A stretch of 47,640 nucleotides of DNA. Source: an uncultured Lachnospiraceae bacterium (GTDB lineage Bacteria > Bacillota > Clostridia > Lachnospirales > Lachnospiraceae). The notes under the pieces were generated by a model. That model was not told the DNA's origin. It searched no databases and saw only the letters and a list, made by a program, of their open reading frames with translations. Of this stretch, positions 22,777 through 31,361 are shown piece after piece. The stretch spans positions 1 through 47,640 of the forward strand of contig CAKRPI010000003.1 in the NCBI GenBank assembly GCA_934376945.1, given 5' to 3'. Made by a program: the position numbers and the translations under genes. The first letter of the stretch is position 1, and every line of letters begins with the position of its first letter.

Positions 22777-23030
22777 TTAAGTGTAAAGGATTTCTTTATT
22801 TACAATTTCTGTAGCATAGTTCCTTGTATTATCCATTCGTTGCTTTCGTTCTAAGACATTTTCCGCCCGTGATACCACTGGTTTATTTCATCTGCTCTGT
22901 GAGCCTGCGCTTGTTTATCTATATCATAAGATAAGTTGCTTGTCACTTGTAATCAGAGTTACGTAGGTGGTATTATGGTATTTTTTCAGATACCGCAAAT
23001 GCGGTGATGTTGTAACATGCCGATAGGCTT
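22777..23030 (-). pseudogene. Decayed TnpV-like transposon protein gene
   Basis: Read on the minus strand and joined across at least three frameshifts or stops, this stretch gives, in order: PIGMLQHH, LRYLKKYHNTTYVTLITSDK, SYDIDKQAQAHRADEINQW and RAENVLERKQRMDNTRNYAT then EIVNKEILYT and a stop. From memory, TnpV proteins of Tn4451-type mobilisable transposons carry the same succession (RYLKE..TYTTLLTSGKL, ADIDRQAQ, AEN..E..GRMNNIR..A.EIVN.E.IY). That covers roughly the last two thirds of a ~120-residue protein. The N-terminal part is absent: the similarity stops within a few bases of the stop codon of the neighbouring ABC permease gene. No intact frame remains. Confidence 0.6.
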
Positions 23031-23032
23031 TT

Positions 23033-23854
23033 TTATCCTTTTACGGCTCCGGATGTAAGTCCCTGGATAATATACTTCTGCGCGAACAGGTAGACAATCA
23101 GCACCGGAAGAGCGGTGAGCATGATGTCAGCGCAGACAAGATTCCAGGATTTCTGAAATTGTCCAAAGAAATTGTAGACAGATAAAGTGACAGGCATTTT
23201 ATCGGAGCCGTTCAGAAAGTAGATTGCCATTGTAAAATCGTTCCAGGTATTTAAAAAATTCAGAATAAACAAGGTGGAAGCGACCGGTTTTAAAAGAGGC
23301 ACGATGACATTCAGGAAGAGATTGCAGGCATTGCATCCATCAATTACTGCAGCTTCGTCTAGCTCTCGTGGGATGCCGGACATGAACCCATGTGCGATGA
23401 AAATGGAGAGTGGAAGTCCAATCGCTGCATACAGCAGATAGATGCCAACTCTGGTATTCATCAGGTGAAGGCCGACCATGACTTTCATCAGGGCAATGTT
23501 GTTGAGAGGAAGTGCAATGCCAATGATAAGCACGTAATAGAGAATCCGGTACAGCCGTTTTGCACCGCGGCGCTGCAGAACAAAGGCGCATGGCAGTGTC
23601 ACAACGAGCAGAAGTATCGTGCTCAGCAGTGCATAGCTGAAGCTGTTACAAAAGCCGATCAGAAGATTTCCGCGTTTGATGACCTCCAGATAATTCGAAA
23701 ATTCCCAGACGGAGGGAAGATGAAAGCTCATGCTGTTTGACTCTTTTACATTTTTGAATGAGTTGAGAGCGATGATAATAATCGGTATGACGATAATCGC
23801 GGAAAAAATCCATGCGATCAGATTCTGGAGAATGGTTTGAATGCGTCGTTTCAT
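23033..23854 (-). CDS. Sugar ABC transporter permease A2, MalG-type
   Basis: A 273-residue membrane component of a carbohydrate-type ABC importer with about six helices. The cytoplasmic EAA loop that docks the ATPase reads DEAAVIDGCNACNLFLNVIVP, and the N-terminus has the MalG-like ALNSFKN segment. The first codon overlaps the stop of permease A1 by four bases (ATGA), so the two are translationally coupled. Its closest relative in the window is permease B2 at 31358; both share ALPLNNIALMKVM / AMPINNVTLMKVM and the C-terminal FAQKYIIQG / LAQKYIVGG. No ATPase gene is present, so a shared MsmX-like ATPase is expected. A TnpV-like remnant begins immediately after the stop codon. Confidence 0.92.
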   Translation of the reverse strand: MKRRIQTILQNLIAWIFSAIIVIPIIIIALNSFKNVKESNSMSFHLPSVWEFSNYLEVIKRGNLLIGFCNSFSYALLSTILLLVVTLPCAFVLQRRGAKRLYRILYYVLIIGIALPLNNIALMKVMVGLHLMNTRVGIYLLYAAIGLPLSIFIAHGFMSGIPRELDEAAVIDGCNACNLFLNVIVPLLKPVASTLFILNFLNTWNDFTMAIYFLNGSDKMPVTLSVYNFFGQFQKSWNLVCADIMLTALPVLIVYLFAQKYIIQGLTSGAVKG

Positions 23855-24729
23855 TGATTATCCTCCTTTTTCCCCATAAATCGAACAATAAAGAGCGCAA
23901 TGATCACGGTGGCGCAGGCCAGGATCGAGGAGAGTGTAGTTCCCATTGCGTAATTTCCTTTTGAAAAGTTCATGAATGTAGCTGTATTAATTACATCCGT
24001 AGCATTTCCAGGGCCGCCGTTTGTAAGCACGTAAACGATATCGAACACACGCAGTCCGTAGGTAATGCTGAGTACGAGATTTACGGTGAGTGTCGGAATG
24101 AGGCTCGGAATCGTAATATGGAGTAGTTTTGCCCAAAATCCGGCTCCGTCGATGGAAGCTGACTCATAATAAATCAGAGGGATATTCTGAATTCCGGCAA
24201 TGAAAATAACCATTGCATATCCGGCACCGCGCCAGACGTCGACTGCGATGATGGAGCCAAAGGCAGTATCGATGCTGCCAAGCCAGTCATGGGCAAGGAA
24301 CGAAAGGCCGCAGCTGCGAAGTAGTGCATTAATGAAGCCGGTAGAGGGATGAAGCATTGCCTTGAAGGTGATGCCGATAATTAGTACGGAAAAAACCTGA
24401 GGAGCAAAGGCAATGGTGCGATGCAGGTTGCAAAGCCGGATGCGAGAGCTAGTAAAAAGGATTGCAAGAGCAAGCCCAAGTCCAAGCTTTAAGACGGCGG
24501 AAAGCACGGTGAAGAATACAGTGTTTTTGATGTATCCGATGTATTTTTCTCCGCCCGAAAAAACCTTGATGTAATTTTTCCAGCCCACAAAATGAAGCCC
24601 ATTGGAATATCGGTTCCAGTCGGTAAAGGAATAGGCTGTGCCGAGAAGGGCGGGAAGGAGATACAGAAGTGCGATGAGCAGAAGGGCCGGAAGAATAAAA
24701 TATCCGGGATAGATTTTTGATCGTTTCAT
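23851..24729 (-). CDS. Sugar ABC transporter permease A1, MalF-type
   Basis: A 292-residue membrane component of the same importer. The EAA loop reads YYESASIDGAGFWAKLLHIT with the conserved Gly. The N-terminal FILPALLLIALLYLLPALLG and the SFTDWNRYS segment are typical of MalF/UgpA-type permeases of the CUT1 family. TNGGPGNATDVINT near residue 240 is a CUT1 permease motif, shared with permease B1. AAGGAG precedes the start. Upstream is a hairpin, which separates it from the binding-protein gene and probably lets the binding protein be made in excess. Confidence 0.93.
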   Translation of the reverse strand: MKRSKIYPGYFILPALLLIALLYLLPALLGTAYSFTDWNRYSNGLHFVGWKNYIKVFSGGEKYIGYIKNTVFFTVLSAVLKLGLGLALAILFTSSRIRLCNLHRTIAFAPQVFSVLIIGITFKAMLHPSTGFINALLRSCGLSFLAHDWLGSIDTAFGSIIAVDVWRGAGYAMVIFIAGIQNIPLIYYESASIDGAGFWAKLLHITIPSLIPTLTVNLVLSITYGLRVFDIVYVLTNGGPGNATDVINTATFMNFSKGNYAMGTTLSSILACATVIIALFIVRFMGKKEDNQ

Positions 24730-24750
24730 AAAAAAGTCTCCTTAAGGGAG

Positions 24751-24777
24751 GCAGGCCCATCAGAAGAATGAGCCTGC
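24751..24777 (-). other. Intercistronic hairpin between binding protein A and permease A1
   Basis: On the minus strand GCAGGCTCAT pairs with ATGGGCCTGC around a 7-base loop, with one mismatch. There is no T-tract, so it probably stabilises the upstream mRNA segment rather than terminating fully. System B has a hairpin at the equivalent place. Confidence 0.6.
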
Positions 24778-24806
24778 ACGAAAGAATACAGATAAAGTTT
24801 TGAGAA

Positions 24807-26090
24807 TTAACCTACCCAGTATGGATCCTGCTGAAGTTCGCCCTGCTCGTCCATGATGTCGGCGATCTGCTGCAGGCATTCTTCTGGTGTCAGCTGATCA
24901 AGGAACATGGAAGCCATCAGTTTTTCAATTTCGAAGCACTGTCCACCGACGAACTTAACGCCACTCTGTAGTACAACAGCAGTATCGTGCTGATTCATGT
25001 ACTCTTTTAAATCTTCTGGGTATTTGCTGTCGATTTCGGGCCAGCATACAGAATAGATCGATGTTTCACCGTCAAGGTATTCCTGCAGCTTTTCCGGGGA
25101 AGCGAGGTAATCAAAGAATGCTTTTGCTTCTTTGATATGGTCGCTGTTTTTGTTGATGAACAGACCGTTCTGTGTTGGTGAGATGCCAAGCGTATCATTG
25201 TCGCCCCACGGAAGAATGAAGTATCCGATCTTGCCGTCCATTTCCGGATAACTGTCAAGCAGCTGTTGCTCCCAACCATTGAACTCAAACGTCATGGCAA
25301 CGGATCCGTCTGCCATTGCGCCGAAATCATTGGTGATGCTGTTTGACATATAATCCTGGCCATAGAAACCGGACTGAGCAAAGTCCTGCATCTGCTCGAG
25401 GACGGTGAGCATGGATTTGACGTCTGTCACCTTGATTTGGTTCGTATTCAGCTTTTCATAGAGATCCGGTACTTCCCTCTGATAAACGCCTGCGACCTCA
25501 TACCACATCAGACCGTGATGCCAGCCTTCCTGAACGGCCTCGTAGATCGGCGTGATGTCATTGTCATAAAGCGTCTGGCAGATTGCGCGGAACTCTTCGT
25601 AGTTTGTCGGTGGTGTCAGATTGTACTGCGCAAAAATGTCTTTGTTGTAGTAATAAAGCCAGAATTTCGGGCCTTTAAAAGAAATGCCGTAAATAGTTCC
25701 GTCTACTGAGAGATCATTTCGTACATTTTCCTCGAGGCGGTCCACCCACTCAGCGTCTGCAAGTGATACGCAGTTTTCAACAGGATTGATTCGGTCGACA
25801 ATGCTCAGACCGTCAACATCGGCCCACATGATATCCGGAGCCTCGCCGACACTTAATTTGGTGCGCAGCACATCGGTCCACTGATCATCCGGAGTTACCT
25901 GAATGTCAATGTGAATGCCTGTCTGCTCCTCATATTCCTCACAGAGCTGTTCGAAAATACCAGAGGATGGAAGTTGACTCTGTGAACAGCCGAGCGTCAG
26001 GGTAACGGAATTATCAGCGAGTGCTGTCTGTGCCATTCCTGCTGCAAAAAGAAGAGAAAGAAGAACGGATGTGTATTTTCTGAATTTCAT
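24807..26090 (-). CDS. Extracellular solute-binding protein A, sugar ABC importer
   Basis: A 427-residue periplasmic-binding-protein-like subunit of CUT1 type. It captures the solute outside the membrane and delivers it to permeases A1/A2. Start at the ATG after GGGAGGTTCTT; the frame extends upstream without a site. The signal peptide (KFRKYTSVLLSLLFAAGMAQTALA) ends in an ALA-type signal peptidase I site, and there is no lipobox cysteine. The nearby Cys in VTLTLGCSQS lies in the first mature beta strand, where binding protein B has Ser. Family features include YYNKDIF, GWEQQLLDSYPEMDGKIGY and the near-C-terminal TPEECLQQIADIMDEQ. Binding protein B (29084) is clearly paralogous, at roughly half identity over the N-terminal part by eye. 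The substrate is unknown; a sugar or oligosaccharide is likely. Confidence 0.92.
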   Translation of the reverse strand: MKFRKYTSVLLSLLFAAGMAQTALADNSVTLTLGCSQSQLPSSGIFEQLCEEYEEQTGIHIDIQVTPDDQWTDVLRTKLSVGEAPDIMWADVDGLSIVDRINPVENCVSLADAEWVDRLEENVRNDLSVDGTIYGISFKGPKFWLYYYNKDIFAQYNLTPPTNYEEFRAICQTLYDNDITPIYEAVQEGWHHGLMWYEVAGVYQREVPDLYEKLNTNQIKVTDVKSMLTVLEQMQDFAQSGFYGQDYMSNSITNDFGAMADGSVAMTFEFNGWEQQLLDSYPEMDGKIGYFILPWGDNDTLGISPTQNGLFINKNSDHIKEAKAFFDYLASPEKLQEYLDGETSIYSVCWPEIDSKYPEDLKEYMNQHDTAVVLQSGVKFVGGQCFEIEKLMASMFLDQLTPEECLQQIADIMDEQGELQQDPYWVG

Positions 26091-26202
26091 AAGAACCTCC
26101 CATGTACAAAAAATATGGCAATTCATATCACGATAAATAATACTTTGAATTGCAGTTATAAGAACGATACAAGAAAGTGATGCGCATCCACTTGATATTT
26201 GT

Positions 26203-26231
26203 ATTATATCATGGCAAAATAAATAAGGAAT
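26203..26231 (-). promoter_or_regulatory. Promoter of ABC operon A
   Basis: On the minus strand: weak -35 ATTCCT, 17-base spacer, consensus -10 TATAAT, about 115 bases before the start codon. A poor -35 beside a repeat operator suggests activator dependence. An inverted repeat GCAATTCA/TGAATTGC (near 26122-26155) lies in the untranslated leader. Confidence 0.6.
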
Positions 26232-26262
26232 GGACAAAATAACTGGATGACTTGGACAAAAT
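26231..26262 (-). promoter_or_regulatory. Direct-repeat operator, likely for AraC-type regulator A
   Basis: Two identical 10-base half sites, ATTTTGTCCA on the minus strand, start 22 bases apart (two helical turns). They end at the edge of the weak -35 of ABC operon A. This geometry is typical for AraC-family activators. The adjacent gene pair encodes a kinase and an AraC-type response regulator. Confidence 0.6.
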
Positions 26263-26285
26263 TATCATAAAGGAGCAAAAAGGGA

Positions 26286-28130
26286 ATGAAAAGGACGAAA
26301 AACAGACAGATAAGGAGGAAAATTAAGCATGTTATATCACCGTTTTATACAATCCATGCGAGGCTGTTCTGGGGGTATTCCACGCTGATTCTGAGTATTT
26401 TTCTGATTCTTGAGGTAGTGATTTATGCGTACAATTATCGAAACAGTGAGATCCTGCTGAAAGAGCAGCAGAAAAATACATGTCTTTCGATTGACAGTGT
26501 GATCAGTCAGCAATTGAATGGGATGGATGCCTACAATAAAAATGCGCTGCATTCTTCGGAACTGAAAGGGTATATCATAAAGCATGACCGACTTCTTGAA
26601 AAGGGAGAAAGCGGAAATGAACTGTATTTGAACGTCAGGTTCTGTACGGACAAGCTGACCGAAGTGCGAGGATATAATCAGGATATTGCACAGATCAACG
26701 TGTACGATAAGAATCAGAATGTGATTGGGAGTGGAGAGTATTCCGGTTATCATATTGCGGATGCATCGAAAATTGCGTGGCTTCAGAAGATGGAAGATCA
26801 GGGCATCGCAAGTAACGCAGTCACTTCACTTCATCAGTTTGAGTGGCTGGCAGATTATCCGGAGAAGGAGCCGAAAATTTCTGTCATTCGCTGCCTGAAT
26901 AATATGGGGGCGTTTTCTTACGGTTATGTGGAAACATCAGAGAACTGTAGAGATTTTTTTCGATATGTGAACACAATAGTGGATGGAACGTCGGTTGTGT
27001 ATATTTATAATGAGGATGGAACTTGCGTTTATCCCTATCAGGGAGAGAAGGAGAGAAAGGCCGCAGTGTCATTGCTTGTACAAATTGAAAAAAACAAAGA
27101 AAAGGAAAACGGAAAGATAAATGCGAAACAGCTGTTTACCAGAATTGATAATTTGGAGAACGGCTGGAAGATCGTACTGCTGCAGCCGGTGGAGATCCTT
27201 ACGGCAAGGATGAAGCAGCTTCAGAAGATGCTGGCAACGGCGATTTTTCTGTCTGTTTTGATTGTATTTGCACTATCCTTTTTCTTCAGTGAAATTCTTT
27301 CCAAGCCGCTGCGGGAACTGGACAGTGTACTGAAAAGGATGAATGTCTCAGATTCAGATTTGGAAATTCCGCAGGAAATTCATATCAAAAGCACGCTGGA
27401 TGAAATTCAGAGAATTACCTGGACGATAAATCAGATGCAGAAACGGATTGGAAGGTCAGTAAATGCACTTCTGAAAGCGAATACGGAGCAGGTGCAGTCG
27501 CAAATGCTTGCTATCCAGAATCAGATGAACCCGCATTTTCTTTATAACAACTTGACGACTATTTCCATTATGGCTGAAGAAAACATGAATGATAAAATCG
27601 TGAGTATGTGTGGGGATGTCACCTCAATGCTGAGGTATATATCTGCTTCTGCGCGAAAAGGTGTTTTAATCGGGGATGAACTGGAACATACGATGCACTA
27701 TTTTAATTGTCTGAAGATTCGATATGAAGAATTAATTTCCATGGAGGTGGATATCCCGGAATCGATGAAAGAAATTATTGTACCAAAACTCATCCTGCAG
27801 CCATTGGTAGAAAATATCGCAAAATATGGACTAAACAGCGATCCGCCGTGGACGATTGTGATAAAAGGACATGAGACGGAGGAAAAATGGTGGATTAGTG
27901 TGTCGGACAGCGGTACAGGTTTTGATGAGACGGCACTTGAGCAGCTGAGAAATAAAATACGGGAATTTGATGAGACGGAACGGATTCCGGAGATGCAGAT
28001 AAAAGGCATGGGAATTTTGAATATTTATATTCGCATGGTGCTGTTTTTTGGAGAAAAACGGATTTTTGAGATCGAGAGCCGGAAAAACGGAAGCAAGATC
28101 GTACTTGGAGTAAAAAAGAAGGAGACATAA
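26286..28130 (+). CDS. Sensor histidine kinase A, YesM-type
   Basis: A 614-residue membrane sensor paired with regulator A. A first transmembrane helix (about residues 27-50) and a second (about 315-340) bracket an extracellular domain of roughly 265 residues, probably Cache-like. A HAMP-like linker (SKPLRELDSVLKRM) follows. The His_kinase dimerisation part has phosphoacceptor His417 in QNQMNPHFLYNNL. The ATPase domain has QPLVENIAKYG (Asn510), DSGTGF and KGMGILNIYIRM. This family commonly senses extracellular sugars together with the binding protein. It is divergent from ABC operon A across 195 bases that hold the operator. Regulator A follows three bases after its stop. Paralogue: kinase B at 32286. 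Confidence 0.93.
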   Translation: MKRTKNRQIRRKIKHVISPFYTIHARLFWGYSTLILSIFLILEVVIYAYNYRNSEILLKEQQKNTCLSIDSVISQQLNGMDAYNKNALHSSELKGYIIKHDRLLEKGESGNELYLNVRFCTDKLTEVRGYNQDIAQINVYDKNQNVIGSGEYSGYHIADASKIAWLQKMEDQGIASNAVTSLHQFEWLADYPEKEPKISVIRCLNNMGAFSYGYVETSENCRDFFRYVNTIVDGTSVVYIYNEDGTCVYPYQGEKERKAAVSLLVQIEKNKEKENGKINAKQLFTRIDNLENGWKIVLLQPVEILTARMKQLQKMLATAIFLSVLIVFALSFFFSEILSKPLRELDSVLKRMNVSDSDLEIPQEIHIKSTLDEIQRITWTINQMQKRIGRSVNALLKANTEQVQSQMLAIQNQMNPHFLYNNLTTISIMAEENMNDKIVSMCGDVTSMLRYISASARKGVLIGDELEHTMHYFNCLKIRYEELISMEVDIPESMKEIIVPKLILQPLVENIAKYGLNSDPPWTIVIKGHETEEKWWISVSDSGTGFDETALEQLRNKIREFDETERIPEMQIKGMGILNIYIRMVLFFGEKRIFEIESRKNGSKIVLGVKKKET

Positions 28131-28133
28131 AAG

Positions 28134-28955
28134 ATGTTGCGGTGTGCAGTGGTGGAAGATGAAATTCTTATTCGAAAAAATATGGTAAAAAAAATAAAAG
28201 CGTGCGGAGCGGATATAGAGATTGTGTGTGAAGCCGGAAATGGAAGGGATGCACTCGCTTATATTCGGAAACGAGAAGTTGACTTTGTTGTCACGGACAT
28301 TCAGATGCCAATTCTGGATGGTCTGTCTTTAGCACGTGCTCTATCAGAGGAGTTTCCTACTGTGGTAGTGGTGATTGTGAGTGGATTTGACAATTTTACG
28401 TATGCGCAGCAGGCGATTCGTTACCATGTGTTTGACTATCTGCTAAAACCTATACAGGCGGATCTTTTGATGGAGACGATTAATGGAGTACGGGTGAAGG
28501 TGCAGGTGAGGGAGCAGACCGTCTATGAAAAAGAGGCGGAGCGGAAGAAAGAGATCGCAGAAAATGGATTTGAAATAGAAAAAAAATCTGCATCAGGAAC
28601 AAAATGGGAGAACGAAACAGAATCAGAGGCTGGAATCCGTGCTATCCAGCGTTACATTCAGGAGCATTATGCCGAAGAAATTCAGATTGCAGAGCTTGCC
28701 GAAAAATTTCATTTTTCAAATTCTTATGTAAGCAGCGCCTTTAAGAAGCAGCTTGGAATTACACCGCTTCAGTATTTGATTTACCTTCGCATCAACGAGG
28801 CTAAGAAACTGCTGCTGCAATACCCGGAACATCCAGTTGCAGAGATTGGAAAACAGGTCGGATACGATGATCCCTATTATTTCAGCCGGATTTTCAAAAA
28901 ACAGACCGGAATTTCGCCGAGTTCCTACCATGCGGAGCGGAGCGGAGAATTTTAA
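28134..28955 (+). CDS. Response regulator A, AraC-type (YesN-like)
   Basis: A 273-residue regulator. The receiver domain (residues 1-120) has the acidic pair in VVEDE, phosphorylated Asp55 in VVTDIQMP, Ser/Thr in VSGF and Lys in LLKPI. A charged linker leads to two helix-turn-helix motifs of AraC type (about residues 175-270) ending in GYDDPYYFSRIFKKQTGISPSSY. Phosphorylation by kinase A should activate DNA binding. The likely target is the direct-repeat operator at 26231-26262 driving ABC operon A, and possibly its own promoter. Paralogue: regulator B at 34136. Confidence 0.93.
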   Translation: MLRCAVVEDEILIRKNMVKKIKACGADIEIVCEAGNGRDALAYIRKREVDFVVTDIQMPILDGLSLARALSEEFPTVVVVIVSGFDNFTYAQQAIRYHVFDYLLKPIQADLLMETINGVRVKVQVREQTVYEKEAERKKEIAENGFEIEKKSASGTKWENETESEAGIRAIQRYIQEHYAEEIQIAELAEKFHFSNSYVSSAFKKQLGITPLQYLIYLRINEAKKLLLQYPEHPVAEIGKQVGYDDPYYFSRIFKKQTGISPSSYHAERSGEF

Positions 28956-28973
28956 ACAAAAAAATGATAAAAC

Positions 28974-29005
28974 TGCAAAAAAATACAAATTGTAAACGGA
29001 AAAAT
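28974..29005 (+). promoter_or_regulatory. Possible repeat operator of system B
   Basis: Two A-rich half sites, GCAAAAAAAT and CGGAAAAAT, end 21 bases apart just upstream of the promoter of binding protein B. They differ in sequence from the system A operator, and the match is weak. Confidence 0.3.
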
Positions 29006-29008
29006 CCA

Positions 29009-29037
29009 TTTAGCCCGCCTTACAAATCTCTTATAAT
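29009..29037 (+). promoter_or_regulatory. Promoter of binding protein B
   Basis: Poor -35 TTTAGC, 17-base spacer, consensus -10 TATAAT, about 47 bases before the GTG start. The good -10 with weak -35 mirrors the system A promoter. Confidence 0.6.
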
Positions 29038-29083
29038 GCTCTTATCAGAACACGAAAATAAAAAGAGCAAAGGAGAGAAAGAC

Positions 29084-30379
29084 GTGAAAAAAGGAATTGC
29101 ATTATTACTTGCGGGAACCATGAGTTTTGGTATGGCATCTGTTATGACAGGTGGTGCTGCTCTGGCAGAAGAGAAGAAGGATGTTACGCTGACCTTTGGT
29201 TCACATCAGTCCGGGCTTCCGACTTCCGGAATTGTTCAGGATCTGGCGAAGGAATATGAAGAAAAAACGGGCGTAAAAATTGATTTTCAGGTAATTCCGG
29301 ATGCACAGTGGAGAGACCTTCTGAAAGTAAAGTTGGATTCCGGTGAGGCGTACGATATCATGAACGTGGACGCTGATCCGTTGAGTTTGGTAAGCCGCAT
29401 CAATCCGGAAAAGAATTGTGTGGATCTTTCGGATCAGGAATGGGTATCCAGAATGGATCCGGTTGTACTGGATGATATTTCCGTTGGCGGAAAGGTATAT
29501 GGAATCCAGTTCAACGGACCTAGAAGATCTGGGTTTATGTATAATAAGAAGATGTTTGAGGATCATGGCCTGAGTGTACCGACCACGTATGAGGAATTTA
29601 AAAATGTGTGTCAGACACTTCTGGACGATGGGATCATTCCAATCTATGAGGCAACACAGAATGGCTGGCACCAGGTAACTCCGTTGTTTGAGCTTGGCAG
29701 TTACTATATTACAAAATATGATGATCTGTATGAGAAGCTGAACAACAACGAAATGCAGGTGGCAGATGTGACAGAGATCCTTACCGTACTGCAGGAGATC
29801 AAAGAGTTTGCAGAACTGGGGTATTATGGGGATAACTTTATGAATCAGTCTGTGGAAGGTGCAAAAGAAGCCTTTGCAAACGGAGAGGTTGCGATGTTCT
29901 GCAACGACAGTGGATGGGCGACCGAGCTTGAGAATGAGTATCCGGAAACGGCAGGAAACGTAGGATTTTTTGTTGCACCGTGGGCTGATAATCAGACCAT
30001 CAGCTGCAATCCGACCTGTAATGCATATTTCATCAACAGCAATAGTGAGCATGTGGAAGAAGCAAAGGATTTCTTTAATTTCCTTGCAGAGCATGACAAT
30101 CTTCAGAAGATGCTTGACGGAGCAACGAACCTGACCTCTCTTTGCTGGCCGGAGATTGAGTCCAAGGAAAAACCGGAGTTCGCAGAGTACTTTAAGACAC
30201 TTCCGCAGGGAATTGTTATGCAGGTGGGCGTTTCCTACATTGATCCGCAGTGGATGGATGTCGGGAAGGATATTGATGCAATGTACAGCGATATCATGAC
30301 ACCGGAAGAAGTATTTGAGAATATTGATATTCGAAGAGAAGAGCAGGCAGAACTGGCTCAGGACCCGGCGTGGGAGTAA
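29084..30379 (+). CDS. Extracellular solute-binding protein B, sugar ABC importer
   Basis: A 431-residue CUT1-type binding protein paralogous to binding protein A. The start is the GTG after AAAGGAGAG; upstream in-frame ATGs lack a site and precede or overlap the promoter. The signal peptide (KKGIALLLAGTMSFGMASV then MTGGAALAEE) ends with ALA, and no cysteine follows, so this is again not a lipoprotein. Shared phrases with protein A include PTSGI/PSSGI, EYEE.TG, SRINPEKNC/DRINPVENC, PIYEA and GWH. Segments differ around the presumed binding cleft, so the ligands may differ. It is the first gene of operon B and should be the most highly expressed, as a hairpin separates it from the permeases. 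Confidence 0.93.
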   Translation: MKKGIALLLAGTMSFGMASVMTGGAALAEEKKDVTLTFGSHQSGLPTSGIVQDLAKEYEEKTGVKIDFQVIPDAQWRDLLKVKLDSGEAYDIMNVDADPLSLVSRINPEKNCVDLSDQEWVSRMDPVVLDDISVGGKVYGIQFNGPRRSGFMYNKKMFEDHGLSVPTTYEEFKNVCQTLLDDGIIPIYEATQNGWHQVTPLFELGSYYITKYDDLYEKLNNNEMQVADVTEILTVLQEIKEFAELGYYGDNFMNQSVEGAKEAFANGEVAMFCNDSGWATELENEYPETAGNVGFFVAPWADNQTISCNPTCNAYFINSNSEHVEEAKDFFNFLAEHDNLQKMLDGATNLTSLCWPEIESKEKPEFAEYFKTLPQGIVMQVGVSYIDPQWMDVGKDIDAMYSDIMTPEEVFENIDIRREEQAELAQDPAWE

Positions 30380-30405
30380 AGAGTACAATCGTAAAATGAG
30401 AACAA

Positions 30406-30447
30406 AGGCCGTTGCAGAGACGAGAGGAAGTGCCTGTGCAATGGCCT
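30406..30447 (+). other. Intercistronic hairpin between binding protein B and permease B1
   Basis: AGGCCGTTGCA pairs with TGCAATGGCCT (11 base pairs, one G-U) around a 20-base loop. It is followed by CGTTCTTTG, which is not a clean T-tract. It corresponds to the hairpin at the same place in system A and may act as a partial terminator or mRNA stabiliser. Confidence 0.6.
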
Positions 30448-30482
30448 CGTTCTTTGTCTGAGGACATGCAGGAGGAAGCGTG

Positions 30483-31361
30483 ATGAATAAACGAAAAATA
30501 TATCCGAGCTGGCTGGCAATGGGGGCAGTGATCGTATTTACTGTTTTCTTTTTTTTGCCGGGGGTCATGGGCTTATTCTATTCTTTTACCAATTGGAACA
30601 GTATGAGCGACGAAGTAAAATTCGTGGGATTAAAAAATATAATGAAGCTGTTTTCCGGGAAGTATCATTTTGATCAGTATATTTTTAATACTGTAAAATT
30701 TACGGTGCTGACGATGGTGACAAAGACTGTGGTCGGAATTCTGCTGGCACTGCTTTTAACCAGCAGTCTGATCCGGCTTCGCAGTGTTCAGCGAATGATT
30801 ATTTTCAGTCCGCAGGTAATGTCATTTCTGATCGTCGGACTTGTTTTCAAGAGTCTTTTAAATCCGGCGACCGGATTTGTGAATAATGCGCTGGGGGATG
30901 CAGGCCTTGGCTTTCTTGCGCAGAACTGGCTGTCTGATGCAAAACTGGCATTGTATTCTGTAATTGCAGTTGATACGTGGAAGGGTGTCGGTTACCTGAT
31001 GATTATTGTAATTGCGGGAATCAATGGTATTTCAGAGAGCTATTATGAGGCTGCAAAGATTGATGGAGCCGGCTTCTGGCAGCGGACCTGGTCGATTACA
31101 CTTCCGCTTCTGCGTCCGGTCATCATTAATGTATCGGTACTGAATCTCACCTATGGACTGCGTGTATTTGACATCATTTATTCACTGACAAATGGTGGGC
31201 CGGGTCATGCGACCGAAGTAATCAACACCGCAGTTTACAGCGAGTTTTCCAAAGGGAACTATGCGATGGGAACTACATTATCGAGTACATTGTTTATTTT
31301 TGTTATGCTGATATCATACTTTTTACTGAAAGCAATGGAACCAAAGGAGAATACACTATGA
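30483..31361 (+). CDS. Sugar ABC transporter permease B1, MalF-type
   Basis: A 292-residue CUT1 permease. The EAA loop is YYEAAKIDGAGFWQRTWSIT, and TNGGPGHATEVINT matches the equivalent segment of permease A1. It has about six helices. The start is the ATG preceded by GGAGG; a GTG three bases upstream is the alternative. The last four bases overlap permease B2, giving translational coupling. It forms the transmembrane channel with permease B2 and needs an ATPase that is not encoded here. Confidence 0.93.
   Translation: MNKRKIYPSWLAMGAVIVFTVFFFLPGVMGLFYSFTNWNSMSDEVKFVGLKNIMKLFSGKYHFDQYIFNTVKFTVLTMVTKTVVGILLALLLTSSLIRLRSVQRMIIFSPQVMSFLIVGLVFKSLLNPATGFVNNALGDAGLGFLAQNWLSDAKLALYSVIAVDTWKGVGYLMIIVIAGINGISESYYEAAKIDGAGFWQRTWSITLPLLRPVIINVSVLNLTYGLRVFDIIYSLTNGGPGHATEVINTAVYSEFSKGNYAMGTTLSSTLFIFVMLISYFLLKAMEPKENTL

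Noticed and set aside
29201..30568. Long 455-residue minus-strand open frame opposite binding protein B
   Set aside because: Codon pattern, Cys/His-rich composition and lack of a ribosome binding site mark it as a shadow of the real gene, which has clear family motifs.
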